From the NCBI GenBank assembly GCA_037577475.1, contig CM075184.1, forward strand, positions 3,590,594 through 3,654,593: a stretch of 64,000 nt of DNA, read 5' to 3'. The DNA comes from Chaunax sp. Z400 (lineage: Eukaryota > Chordata > Actinopteri > Lophiiformes > Chaunacidae). The notes beneath the pieces are model-generated. The model had not been told where the DNA came from and did not search any database. It was given only the letters and a program-made list of their open reading frames with translations. Positions 20,541-30,325 of the stretch are shown here, piece by piece (position 1 is the stretch's first letter; the number at the start of each line of letters is the position of its first letter). The translations under genes were made by a program, and so were the position numbers.

Positions 20541-21830
20541 TGTGATAACACTGTGATTAAGTTCTGGTATGGTGAAGAAGAAAAGACTTTTGGTTATGAT
20601 TTGGAAAAAATAATGTTTTGCCATAAAATATCTGGTGCTGTCGCCACAAACACAGATTTGTCCCTCAAAAATCTCCTTCTGGTGTCAAAGACTGTCCTAA
20701 CATCGGCTAAAAGGACCCAGCCTGTTGGGTGGAATGAACAGAGGTCTCTTGCTTAGCAGCCTTCCTCACACATGTATCACACATATATAGTCCACCACCT
20801 GGTGGGAAGTCAGCTCATATATGTAATCTGAACATGACATCACAAGTATTTCAGAAATGTATCAGTTCTGTGCAGCACAAATATTTTATTCCAACGACTG
20901 AGCTCAGTACGTGTAGCAGAACTACCAATTCGTTGTATTGAGCTTCTTAAGACGTAGGCAGAGATATGCAGTGGTGGGGATTAAACAGGAAGTGAGACCT
21001 CTAAGCCTGATGATGCCTCCACATCCACCAGATTGTTGGAGAATCCCAAATTAGTGCAATATGGTAGAAAGTGCTGTAATACTGTGATTATAGGGTAATG
21101 ACAGGCTTTCAGAGGACTCTACATGTCGTTTTCACCCTCAGTCAACAACTGCTGTTCATCAGAAGCCTAGATCTTCATTATACATAGTATACGTCTCCAT
21201 TATGTCTGCCTGGGTTATCATATGCAAGAAGATTTCATCTGATGAAATTGGACTCAGTCAGAACAAGACATGCAGAAGCTTTTTGATGAGTCTCAGTCTG
21301 TAAATACAGTTATTTAGCTCAAAGTGAGCTTTCTGATCACACTTCCACCTTGTGCTACACTGAGTTTTAAGACACAAAAGATATCATGATAACCTCACAA
21401 GGCAAAGCTGTACTGTGCCTGGAGTCTGCCATGGAATAATTAAAGATTTTACAGTATTTAAGTATAATCAATTAGTAATCTGATCATTTTAAATACCTTT
21501 TAGAAATGAATTAATTAATCTTGCATTTAAATTATGCATTGTTGAACTCAAAGTAAAAGTTATTAAAAGAAGATAAGTAAATTTACTATTTAATAATTAC
21601 TTTTTATTCCCTTTTATGTTCTGTAATTATTAATTCATAATAAATAAAACATAAATCAAATTGGATTTGAGTTTCCTACAGTGGTGTAATTTGCTGTATC
21701 AGGACACATCTGATATGTTATTGCTCTCATACCATGGTCCCTCAGCATGTATAGAAAAGTACATTTTCAGTACATTACATGTATCCAGGAAGTAGATTGT
21801 TTGGTGGTGGTGCCATGAAGTGGTGGGCCA
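20541..21830. other. Intergenic; nothing recognised
   Basis: AT-rich towards 21440-21660. No supported feature. Confidence 0.45.
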
Positions 21831-21841
21831 CTGCTAATGGA

Positions 21842-22066
21842 TGACGGTCAGAACTTGTACACATTCATGGCCATCCGTCCCCGAGATACGGTCCTAGGTC
21901 CACACGTCATTCCCAGGATACAGCAATCAGGCATCACCTTCATGCATGACAATGTCCTCTATGAGACGTTCAGGATCACTGGGTAAGAGACAGAGATCCT
22001 GCTCCAGCAACACATGAACAACTTGTCACAGCTCTGCAGGTAGAATGGCATGTCATCCTACAAGTT
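21842..22066 (+). pseudogene. Tc1-like transposase remnant (IS630/Tc1 superfamily)
   Basis: From about 21843 the frame reads DGQNLYTFMAIRPRDTVLGP followed by HVIPRIQQSGITFMHDN, matching the second catalytic Asp block (usually FQQDNARPH). From 21986, in another frame, RDRDPAPATHEQLVTALQVE with WHVI matches the protein's C-terminus (RRRDPAPATLEELVxALxEEW). The DLNPIEHLWD block between them is deleted. Confidence 0.65.
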
Positions 22067-22320
22067 CAGAATAACATCTTATCCATTCAGGAGGTGTAAA
22101 GTAGTGATAAAAGCTTGGAGGTAGACACGCACGGTAGTGACTATTGTTGTTCTCTGTCTCACTATCCACACTTTCTGACTTGTAAACACCAAGGCAAAAA
22201 CCACTAATCTGCACAAAAATGATTTTTCTGTAGTTAAAGGGTGAATAAAGATGTGAACCATAATTTACCTTTGATATTTAATATGAACAGGATGGCATCA
22301 CATAAAAAGTATACTTAAAT

Positions 22321-23526
22321 GTGGTTAAAACTCCGCACCCCAAGGACCTCAACAGCTACAGGCCGGTGGCTCTAACATCCCACCTGATGAAGACCCTGGA
22401 GCGGCTGGTCCTTGTTCATCTCCGCCCCCTGGTGAGCCCAGCAATGGACCCGCTTCAGTTTGCCTACCAACCTGGCATCGGGGTGGACGACGCCGTCATC
22501 TTCCTCCAACACCGAGCCCTCTCTCACCTGGAGAAGCCGGGAAGCACTGTGAGAATCATGTTCTTTGACTTCTCCAGTGCTTTCAACACAATACAGCCTC
22601 AGCTTCTGAAGGACAAGCTGGAGCACACCAGTGTGGACCAACACCTCACATGCTGGATACTGGACTACCTCACCAACCGCCCACAGTATGTGAGGTCACG
22701 GGACTGTGTGTCCGACATGGTTGTCTGCAGTACGGGGGCCCCACAGGGAACGGTCCTGGCTCCGTTCCTCTTCACCCTCTACACTGCAGACTTCCATTAC
22801 AACTCACCCACCTGTCACCTGCAGAAGTTCTCTGATGACTCTGCCATTGTCGGTCTCATCACAGATGGGGACGACAGGGAATACAGAGAACTGACGCAGG
22901 ACTTTGTGGTCTGGTGCCAGCGGAACCAACTCCAGATCAACGCAGGGAAAACCAAAGAACTGGTGGTTGATTTCCGCAGGCACACACACTCCCCCCCGGA
23001 CCCGGTGAACATTCAGGGAACAGACATTGAGATGGTGACATCTTATAAGTACCTGGGTGTTCACCTGAACAATAAACTGGACTGGACAGACAATACCAAG
23101 GCACTTTATAGGAAAGGCCAGAGCAGACTCTATCTGCTCAGGAGACTCAGGTCCTTTGGAGTGCGGGGAGCACTCTTCAAGACATTTTACGACACCGTGG
23201 TGGCATCAGCCATTTTCTATGGTGTGGTCTGCTGGGGCAGCGGCATCTCAGTGTCGGACAGGAAAAGACTCGACAAGCTAATAAGGAAGGCCAGCTCTGT
23301 CCTGGGATGCCCACTGGACCCAGTGGAGGTGGTGGGAGAAAGGAGGATGACAACTAAGCTGTCATCCATTATGGACAATCACTCCCACCCGATGCGGGAC
23401 CAAATAACAGCACTGGAGAGCTCCTTCAGCGACAGGTTGCTTCACCCAAAGTGCGTGAAGGAGCGCTTTCGCAAGTCTTTCCTTCCTGCAGCTGTTAGAC
23501 TGTATAATCAGCACTGCTCCCAGTAG
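22321..23526 (+). pseudogene. LINE reverse transcriptase, open but 5'-truncated (401 codons)
   Basis: Reverse transcriptase domain: YRPVALTS, motif A FFDFSSAFNTI, motif B GAPQGTVLAPFLF, active site FSDD (the usual FADD), then YKYLGVHL and a C-terminal WGSGISVSDRKRLDKLIRKA region ending in FLPAAVRLYN. No frameshift or stop in 401 codons. The first ATG is fortuitous (a Val-Lys junction at the truncation), and endonuclease and fingers are missing, so it cannot mobilise itself. Confidence 0.85.
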
Positions 23527-23752
23527 ACCAAACAATTAGTAGTACTGTGAGAATTACTGAGACACTTTTTCTAATAGTACTGTGAATATATTTTTGAGAC
23601 ACTTTACCCCCCTCCTTTATTGTATTGTATTTTTAAAAATGTTATTTCCCCTCCTCCTGCTGTGTTTTTAGTACACTGTGCTGCTGCAATATTGTAAATT
23701 TCCCCACTGTGGGACTAATAAAGGGATATCTTATCTTATCTTATCTTATCTT
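22322..23752 (+). mobile_element. 5'-truncated CR1/L2/Rex1-type LINE, copy 1
   Basis: The element begins inside the ORF (KTPHPKDLNSYRPVALTS) and runs through a short 3' UTR ending GGGACTAATAAAGGGATATC plus a (TTATC)n tail instead of poly(A). The tail type and ORF fit non-LTR elements of the CR1/L2/Rex1 group. A possible imperfect target duplication is CTTAAATGT before and CTTAAAATGT after. Nearly identical to the longer copy at 40374-43775. Confidence 0.85.
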
Positions 23753-24429
23753 AAAATGTTTCTATCAGTAGTTAAGAATTGAATCCACGTTATTACCTAA
23801 GTCTGAGGGTAAATGTGTAGACATGACTTTGACACTGCTCTTGATTCTTAGAGCAAATAAGAGCTTTTTACTTGTCCTATTACGGTATTATTAGGCTGAT
23901 GTGTTGGGTAAAAAGACTTCCTACCTCAAAAGCAAGCTAGGAATGATGACACTGAGCACCATCTCAGCTTGTGGGTTAAGACTCCTGTTCTGTTCAGAGA
24001 CATGCTAAACTTTTCCCTCTATCTTTGTCAGGTGACTAAGACTAACAGTAAATAAAATTCCTCATTGCTGTTTTTGGGGTCTCTGCTGTTTGTGCACCTC
24101 ATGGTGTGTGACTGCAGGGCGATGCTGGGATTGCAATATGATGACAAGGACAGATTGAAAACGTGGGCAATGTTCTGCAATCGAGGGAATGAGACAGAGT
24201 CATAGAGCTAATCCTGTTGACATTTTATCACCACCAGTCATGCTTTCTCATTGTTATCTTCAAAGTATTTCCTTCTCGGAGAGCTTGGCACAGCTTTAAA
24301 GCAAAAAGTACATGTGTCAAAAAAAATATCAGTGCATTTAGTAGTCCAGTGACTACCGATTTGTTGATTTGCACGTCAAAAGATGTCTAGATATGTGGGT
24401 TTCTTGGATTAAATTATATCAAAAGTGAG
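23753..24429. other. Intergenic; nothing recognised
   Basis: No supported feature. Confidence 0.4.
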
Positions 24430-24434
24430 AGTTT

Positions 24435-24788
24435 TTGGCTGGGGCTAATTTCCACTGGGGACAGGGGGACATGCCCCCCCCACTTTCCAGAATCCTGTTT
24501 GTGTCCCCTCCACTTTCAAATTCGTTTGTTATTAATACCCATAGTTTTTTGTTAGTTTTTTTACAGACGTCATCGCCACGGAGGAGCAGGACACAGCCTG
24601 CCGCTGTGGACGCGCGCGCCTGCGTCCAGGGACGTCGCGTGCGCACTCTAAAATTAGTTCACTGAATGATAGAAGCTTCTAGTGATGAGCAAGTATCGTG
24701 CTTGCGGTACTTCGTGAAAATAAAAATGAAACGCCAACAGCAGCAGCAGATGACTTTAATGTCTTGGATGAACAGAAAGAAAGGAGAT
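24435..24788 (+). other. Possible hAT/ZMYM-type transposon 5' region with first coding exon
   Basis: A CpG-rich block (24578-24650, with GGACGCGCGCGCCTGCGT) precedes an ATG at 24726 that opens MKRQQQQMTLMSWMNRKKGD. It ends at a strong donor (GAT|GTGAGT, 24789). A start of the type MKRxQQTLxSWxxRKK is common before the zinc finger of fish hAT/ZMYM1-like proteins. The rest of such a protein was not found. Low-confidence family call. Confidence 0.3.
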
Positions 24789-25062
24789 GTGAGTTGGTTG
24801 ATTCAGCAAATTAGTTCAGGATAATCATATTTTCTGTCTACACCTGTTGAAGTTAGGCTAACGTTGACTGAGCTAACACACTTTTGCTAGGCAGCGATTA
24901 GCTGTTAGCTAAATATTTAATGTGGAACATTCTGTATAACATGAAAACGAGTCCACTTTAAACCGCAGCATTTTCAGTCAGCAATGTTTGACAAGCAGAC
25001 TCTTTGGCTGCTAGTTTAATGTTAGACTCACACCAATGTCTCAATATGATCATAACTCAATT

Positions 25063-25194
25063 GCTTTCTTATGAGAGGACAGATGAGGTGGAGCTGCTTC
25101 CACACAGAGGGTGAGACAGGGAGGGTGAGACAAGGGAGGGTGAGACAGGGAGGGTGAGACAGGGAGAAGCAGTAGCAGCACAAAGTTGCAGGTA
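25063..25194 (+). repeat. Duplicated block 1 with GAGGGTGAGACAGG repeat
   Basis: A block starting GCTTTCTTATGAGAGGACAG and ending GTTGCAGGTA, with four 14-15 bp units GAGGGTGAGACAGG. Each unit carries a donor-like AGGGTGAGA. A second copy lies about 310 bp downstream. Confidence 0.7.
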
Positions 25195-25370
25195 GGTTAT
25201 ATGCTGTATGAAGGGCCAGGTGATTTTGATTAGTTGATAATAAAAGAGAAGTGTACATGATAAGTGAATACAGTTTAAATTAAAAATAAAGTACACTAGT
25301 AATAATACAACCAACATGATTTCAATATGGCTCCAGCTTTCCCAGCATTGTTCTTTACCTTGTTTGTGTC

Positions 25371-25484
25371 ATGCTTTCATATCAGAGATCAGATGAGGTG
25401 GAGAGGCTTCAACACAGAGGGTGAGACAGAGAGGGTGAGACAGAGAGGGTGAGACAGGGAGAAGCAGCTCAGAGTTGCAGGTAT
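25371..25484 (+). repeat. Duplicated block 2 with GAGGGTGAGACAGA repeat
   Basis: Starts GCTTTCATATCAGAGATCAG, has three 14-bp units, and ends GAGTTGCAGGTA. In one frame both blocks give a short exon-like peptide (DEVERLQHRG here, DEVELLPHRG in block 1) between an AG and a GT. They might be old duplicated exons of the element suspected at 24.7 kb. Confidence 0.65.
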
Positions 25485-25690
25485 GTGGTGGACAAAGTAC
25501 CCAACTCCATTACTTGAGTGAAAGTATAGATACTCCTGGTCAAATGTTACTCCACTACAAGTGAAAGTTGCAGAGTCAAATCATTATTTGAGTTAAAGTA
25601 CAGGAGTGCTTGCTTTTAAAAAGACTTAAGTATTCAAAGTCCCTAAAAAAACAAAACTCAATGCATTGTATATTGTCACAGTACACTTAA
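25485..25690 (+). repeat. Interspersed repeat (GTGGTGGACAAAGTA family)
   Basis: GTGGTGGACAAAGTACCCAA, TTACTTGAGTGAAAGTATAG and ACTCCTGGTCAAATGTTACT are the head of a repeat very common in fish genomes. The 3' part is not clear. Family name unknown to me. Confidence 0.55.
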
Positions 25691-26449
25691 ATGAATGCTG
25701 TAAAACATCAACCCTTTCAAGCACAAAGTTATATGCATCTATTTTCAAAGGACACCCTGGGCTATCAGAATATGTATGCTCCAGTGATGTCATATTTTGT
25801 ATCAATAATTAAAAAACAAAGTGGAAATTGAATCTCACATTATTTTTATTTTAATCACACACAAAACATTAATGGTGAACATTTTTGACTTTATAAAATG
25901 ATTCTCTCAAGTCTTGGCTATCGGCCCCTATATTAAACAATACAGAAAGTAAGACAGCTTTTTCTTACATATATTTTAGTACTATTCTTTGTGGCAGAAT
26001 TTAACATTATGACCAACTTAATTATTTCCTGGATTTTGTGTCACCATAGTCCCTAAATGATGTCAGAGATCATATTAGCGGCACAAATGCTAACAGAAAA
26101 TGGCTGTAGAAGGCATTTATTTTTCAGGGAACTCCCCAGGTGGAGGGGTGGAGGACTTTGAATCTCTGTCCCTCTGTGTGTGTTTGTCTGGGCATGGCGC
26201 TCCGTTCCTCACCTGCAGCCAAATCACCTGCACACTTGTGACTCATCTGCTCACCCAGCTGACAGCCCGGATTCGTGCCACCTCAAACTCTGGATAGCTC
26301 TCCAAACTTCATCTCAGACAATTTCTAAATTAGCTTCAACTTCAACTTTGTTTTTAAGCTACTTTGAACTACCAGTCATCTGCACAAGCCCTGCTTTTGG
26401 AACCAAAATGAATGCAATCTACATAACTATGTTTTCATGTGTTTAATCA
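25691..26449. other. Intergenic; nothing recognised
   Basis: No supported feature. Confidence 0.4.
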
Positions 26450-26453
26450 CCAG

Positions 26454-28126
26454 GGCCTCATTTCTAAAGGTTGCTGCACACAAAAAAGTAGCGTAAACGG
26501 GGTTAAATGTGTGTAATCATCTTTCACCACAAACGTTGGTATTTATAGAGAATTTCTCAGCAGAAAAAGGTTGAGATTTCTATTTGAACTTTCTCTCTGC
26601 TGTAGAGTCAGAATCTACATGGAGACACTCCATGGTTTTATCACTAAATAAAGTTGAGTCAGAAGTAAAAACACAGATGAATGTAAAACATACATCAGCA
26701 CATATAGATTTCATAATGTATAGGCCTGCCTCTGATGGTGGATATAGTCTATATTTATTTGTTATAACATGTAAATGTAATTTAAGGTAATTCTATTGTT
26801 TGATGCAGATATGGTTGAATTATTTGTTCCATCTTTAATTGAATGTCAACATTGTGTATCAGTCAGGAGGTGAGACTTTTCCTCTGTGTGTCAAACAGTT
26901 TCTGACTGCAGTCAAAATGTTTTTTAAAGGCTAAAAACCAACAAATATGGACAAAAACAGAATATTTGGTTATAAAAACATGTTCTGAATTTTAGGAACC
27001 ATTCCATCTATCTTTTTTCAGCTGTGTGTTTTTGACCTTCTTTTTGACTCTGCAGCAGTTGGTTGTTTGATCCAACCCTGTTCACCATCCACCACATGCT
27101 TCTGTCAGACAAACTGCTGGAGACACAGCTGACTTGTCCTTTAACTGTGTTTTATTAACACACTGCACAACATCAACATGAGCTCTGAGCCAGTAACACC
27201 AGAGAATCTCAACCAACCTTGTTGATCACTCAAACAGTGACACCGTAGCTACTAATTCTAGCTCTCTGATTGGCTAGACAGCATGTCAGTCTACAGTATT
27301 ACCCAATACCTTCTGCCTGTTTCCTTTTATTTGATATTCCACTGCTAAGCCCTCCAAACAAAACAGTTTTACGGTGATGAGAACCTCTAACTCACACTCT
27401 GCAAACTCTGCTTTCCTCTTCGTACTCATCTCCATCTTTCCCTCACTGAAAGATGAGGCTCCTTAACAACGTCAGTATATTCATGAGCTATTTAGCATTG
27501 ACCATTTATGGATGATTGTGGGACGATACTGGGAGGAGACCATACTTGTACAGTTCACCGCAGGTGTGTATTTATAAAGAGTAGACTGCGTGCAGGTGTG
27601 TATTTATAAAGAGAAGACTGTGTACAGGTGTGTATTTATAAAGAGTAGACTGCGTACAGGTGTGTATTTATAAAGAGTAGACTGTGTACAGGTGTGTATT
27701 TATAAAGAGTAGACTGCGTACAGGTGTGTATTTATAAAGAGAAGACTGCGTGCAGGTGTGTATTTATAAAGAGTAGACTGCGTACAGGTGTGTATTTATA
27801 AAGAGTAGACTGTGTACAGGTGTGTATTTATAAAGAGTAGACTGCGTACAGGTGTGTATTTATAAAGAGAAGACTGCGTGCAGGTGTGTATTTATAAAGA
27901 GTAGACTGTGTACAGGTGTGTATTTATAAAGAGAAGACTGCGTACAGGTGTGTATTTATAAAGAGAAGACTGCGTACAGGTGTGTATTTATAAAGAGAAG
28001 ACTGCGTGCAGGTCTGCACCGCATGGTTTCATTAATCTGAATATTTTCTTGTCTAAGAACATTCTGAGATCTCTGAGTACAAAAAGTTTTAGGATTGAAT
28101 CTATGCTGAGTTTTATAAATGAGGCC
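26454..28126. mobile_element. TIR DNA element (GGCCTCATTTATAAA ends) with internal minisatellite
   Basis: The left end reads GGCCTCATTTCTAAAGG and the right end in reverse complement GGCCTCATTTATAAAAC. CCAG flanks both sides (26450-26453 and 28127-28130). There is no transposase. The interior includes a segment around 27480-27520 also present, inverted and diverged, near 55470. A 14-unit 32-bp minisatellite fills 27561-28008. The superfamily is uncertain. Confidence 0.72.
27561..28008. repeat. 32-bp minisatellite, exactly 14 units
   Basis: The unit begins CAGGTGTGTATTTATAAAGA and continues G(T/A)AGACTG(C/T)GT(A/G). The length is exactly 14 x 32 bp with no indel. Units 3-6 and 7-10 carry the same order of variants, giving a 128-bp higher-order period. 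Confidence 0.97.
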
Positions 28127-28130
28127 CCAG

Positions 28131-29339
28131 GAATTGAGTTGTCTATCTACAGATATGTTTCACCGCCAAGTTCCTAGAGTGGTCCTGAACAGACAAACCA
28201 AACAATGGATGTTGAGAAGGCCTTGTGCATTAGTCCCAAGTCATCGGCCATCATAAGATGAAAGGTGTTCAGTTGGTTGCAATCAGCAACCACACAGCTA
28301 GATGTCACTAATCCTACAAACTGGATCTTTGAAATATTTAAATATTGTTGGAAAAACAGTTATGGTATTATGTAGATGTTATTTGGAGTAGAAACAGACC
28401 TGTCATTGAATTAGATTTACTTCCTTGTTTTAGATGGCTGGCTTTGGGTGGTCACAGAAGCCTTTAAATGCATCTGGGCTTCTAAAGATAGTTCCACCCT
28501 GAGACAAACAATGTAAATGATCTGCACATACACCTATAAAAACAATGGGACACTGAATTTCTTATTTTTTAGACCAGCATTATGTTGCCTATATATAAAC
28601 CTCACCATCTGTCCACAAACTATCTAAATTCTCCTTCCTTCCCTTTTCGCCTCATTGCTCTACAACCTGTAATTTTAAACCATGTTCTCTTTTTCCTTTG
28701 ACATTTTTCAGTTCAGGATCAGTGGATGGGGTTGTCAAATGCTGCTGTTGTTTACAGTCTAATTTGAGAGGGTGGAGCAGTGACCTGCATCCAGACGCTG
28801 ACATTACACCACCCCTGAAACACACTTGCACAGGAGAGGCAGGCGGTGTGCTTTGTGTAAATGCCATTATCGCTAAGCAGAACCTGCTGTTCTCTCCCTC
28901 CTTGTGTGGATGCTGGTAACCCAGACAGCCCGACAATGTACACGAATAGGCAGGCAGGAGAATGGTATGATTAATGGTTCTCAATAAGGACAGGCCCCAG
29001 AGAAAAGAGGACTGGAGGAGCAGTGGTTATAAATCCCAGAGATTCTCTGAGGCGAGGAGGAGGTGGTGGGAAGAAAGGTTACAGTATGGAACAGATGAGA
29101 TGCAGGATTGCTTTATGACTGGTCTAAGCCTTTTACTGTGAAGGCTACAGTATGTTCACACTATAAAATCAAGTCCACTTTGTTGTCTGCAGTGTTGTTA
29201 ATCCGTCTGACACTGGAAATTCTTTGAATATGCTCTGCTTTGTCGAATTAGAACAGCCTACTTATACATGAGAATTCCCATCTCCTCCAACTTTCCTTTG
29301 AAAAGCCTTTTTATCACCTCCAAAAATTGGAAGTTGATG
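28131..29339. other. Upstream of nell1-like gene; nothing recognised
   Basis: No exon or repeat family supported. 29340-29671 is the probable 5' UTR and promoter. Confidence 0.45.
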
Positions 29340-29671
29340 CGATCCGAAAGGGGGGGAACTTTAAAGATCGACGGTTGAAAATATTCACAAATAGTGCCTC
29401 TGCAGTCCATCTGAAAATATGTCCTACATAAATGTAAACACCCTCACTGTTGATGCCATGCAGCGGCTGATTGGGCGCATTCAAACACCGAAAGCTGATG
29501 CGCTTTTACAGTGAGGAAACCCCTTCTCCTGAGCTGTGGGCCGTTCCTCAGTTTTTCCACATCCAGTCGAAGTGAGAGCAGCTCACAGCGTCAGACAGAC
29601 CTGAGCGGGTCAGTGTGGACACGAAGCGGAGCGCACAGCTGTGGATTCTGTACAGCGAAACTCCAACACAA

Positions 29672-29720
29672 ATGGATATTTACGTGGCTTTGCTATCCTT
29701 TTTCTTTTTCACCAAACCAG
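29672..29720 (+). CDS. nell1: nell1-like gene, coding exon 1 (signal peptide)
   Basis: ATG in AACACAAATGG opens 16 codons (MDIYVALLSFFFFTKP) plus one base, then a GT donor at 29721 (G|GTTAGT). The peptide is a hydrophobic signal sequence, as expected for NELL proteins, which are secreted, multimeric EGF/VWC/thrombospondin-N glycoproteins acting in osteogenic and neural signalling. It joins in phase 1 to the exon at 30197. The upstream 29340-29671 is relatively GC-rich and probably 5' UTR and promoter; an inverted CCAAT (GATTGG) lies near 29468. The gene symbol rests on the next exon. Confidence 0.62.
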
Positions 29721-30196
29721 GTTAGTACGCGCCTTGTGGCACTCCGTGATCGCAGAGAGGAATTGTGTTCCGAGTGACGCGCTTCTTAACATCTTTTACG
29801 CTCCTGAGTTTGCACCTTGCGCGCAGGCATATCAGTTTTTTTTTACAGTGTCTGAACTGCAGCGTATTACCTTTTGATCACCTACAGTTTGTGTAGTAAG
29901 TGTTTGAAATGAATCAAGATTAAAATAGACGAGACTTTTATCCATGCGCACAGTGCGCTTGAAGCCCCTGGAGAACACAGGTGCTGTCTGCGGGTTGATA
30001 CGCTGCATTTTAGTGGGCAGCGTGCGCAAAACACTGCGTTTGACATCAATTTGCAGTCTTTAGAGGAATGCACCCAATTGTTTAAAGTGTCTATTTATGT
30101 GTAAAGGAATCTCAGTTAAAACCCCACCAGGTTTAATTCTCTCACCCGGCTTTGAACCCACTGCTTACACCATCTAACCTTCATTCTCTTCCTCAG

Positions 30197-30325
30197 CTTT
30201 GGTTTTCGGATCAGATCAAGACTACCAGATTGATATCATCAATGAACTTGACCTGGCAAATGCCACCTATGGAATTACCCAAGTGGCGGGGCTTCACAAC
30301 AACAGCAAAGCCTTCCTTTTCCGAG
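30197..30325 (+). CDS. nell1: nell1-like gene, coding exon 2 (start of TSP-N/laminin-G domain)
   Basis: Acceptor CTTCCTCAG before 30197 and donor CGAG|GTAATG at 30326; 129 bp, entered in phase 2 and left after one base. It encodes ALVFG followed by DYQIDIINELDLANATYGIT and then QVAGLHNNSKAFLFR. The spacing QxDIxxELDLxNxTxG and the ending HNxSKAFLF match the mature N-terminus of NELL1 better than NELL2, which lacks the LDL-N-T pattern. An N-glycosylation sequon NAT and a second, NNS, are present. No later exon was recognised, so the following intron probably runs beyond the window, consistent with the very long introns known for NELL1. nell2 paralogues remain possible. Confidence 0.72.

Noticed and set aside
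27561..28008. CRISPR-like array
   Set aside because: Units are contiguous 32-bp tandem copies with no unique spacers, in a eukaryotic genome.
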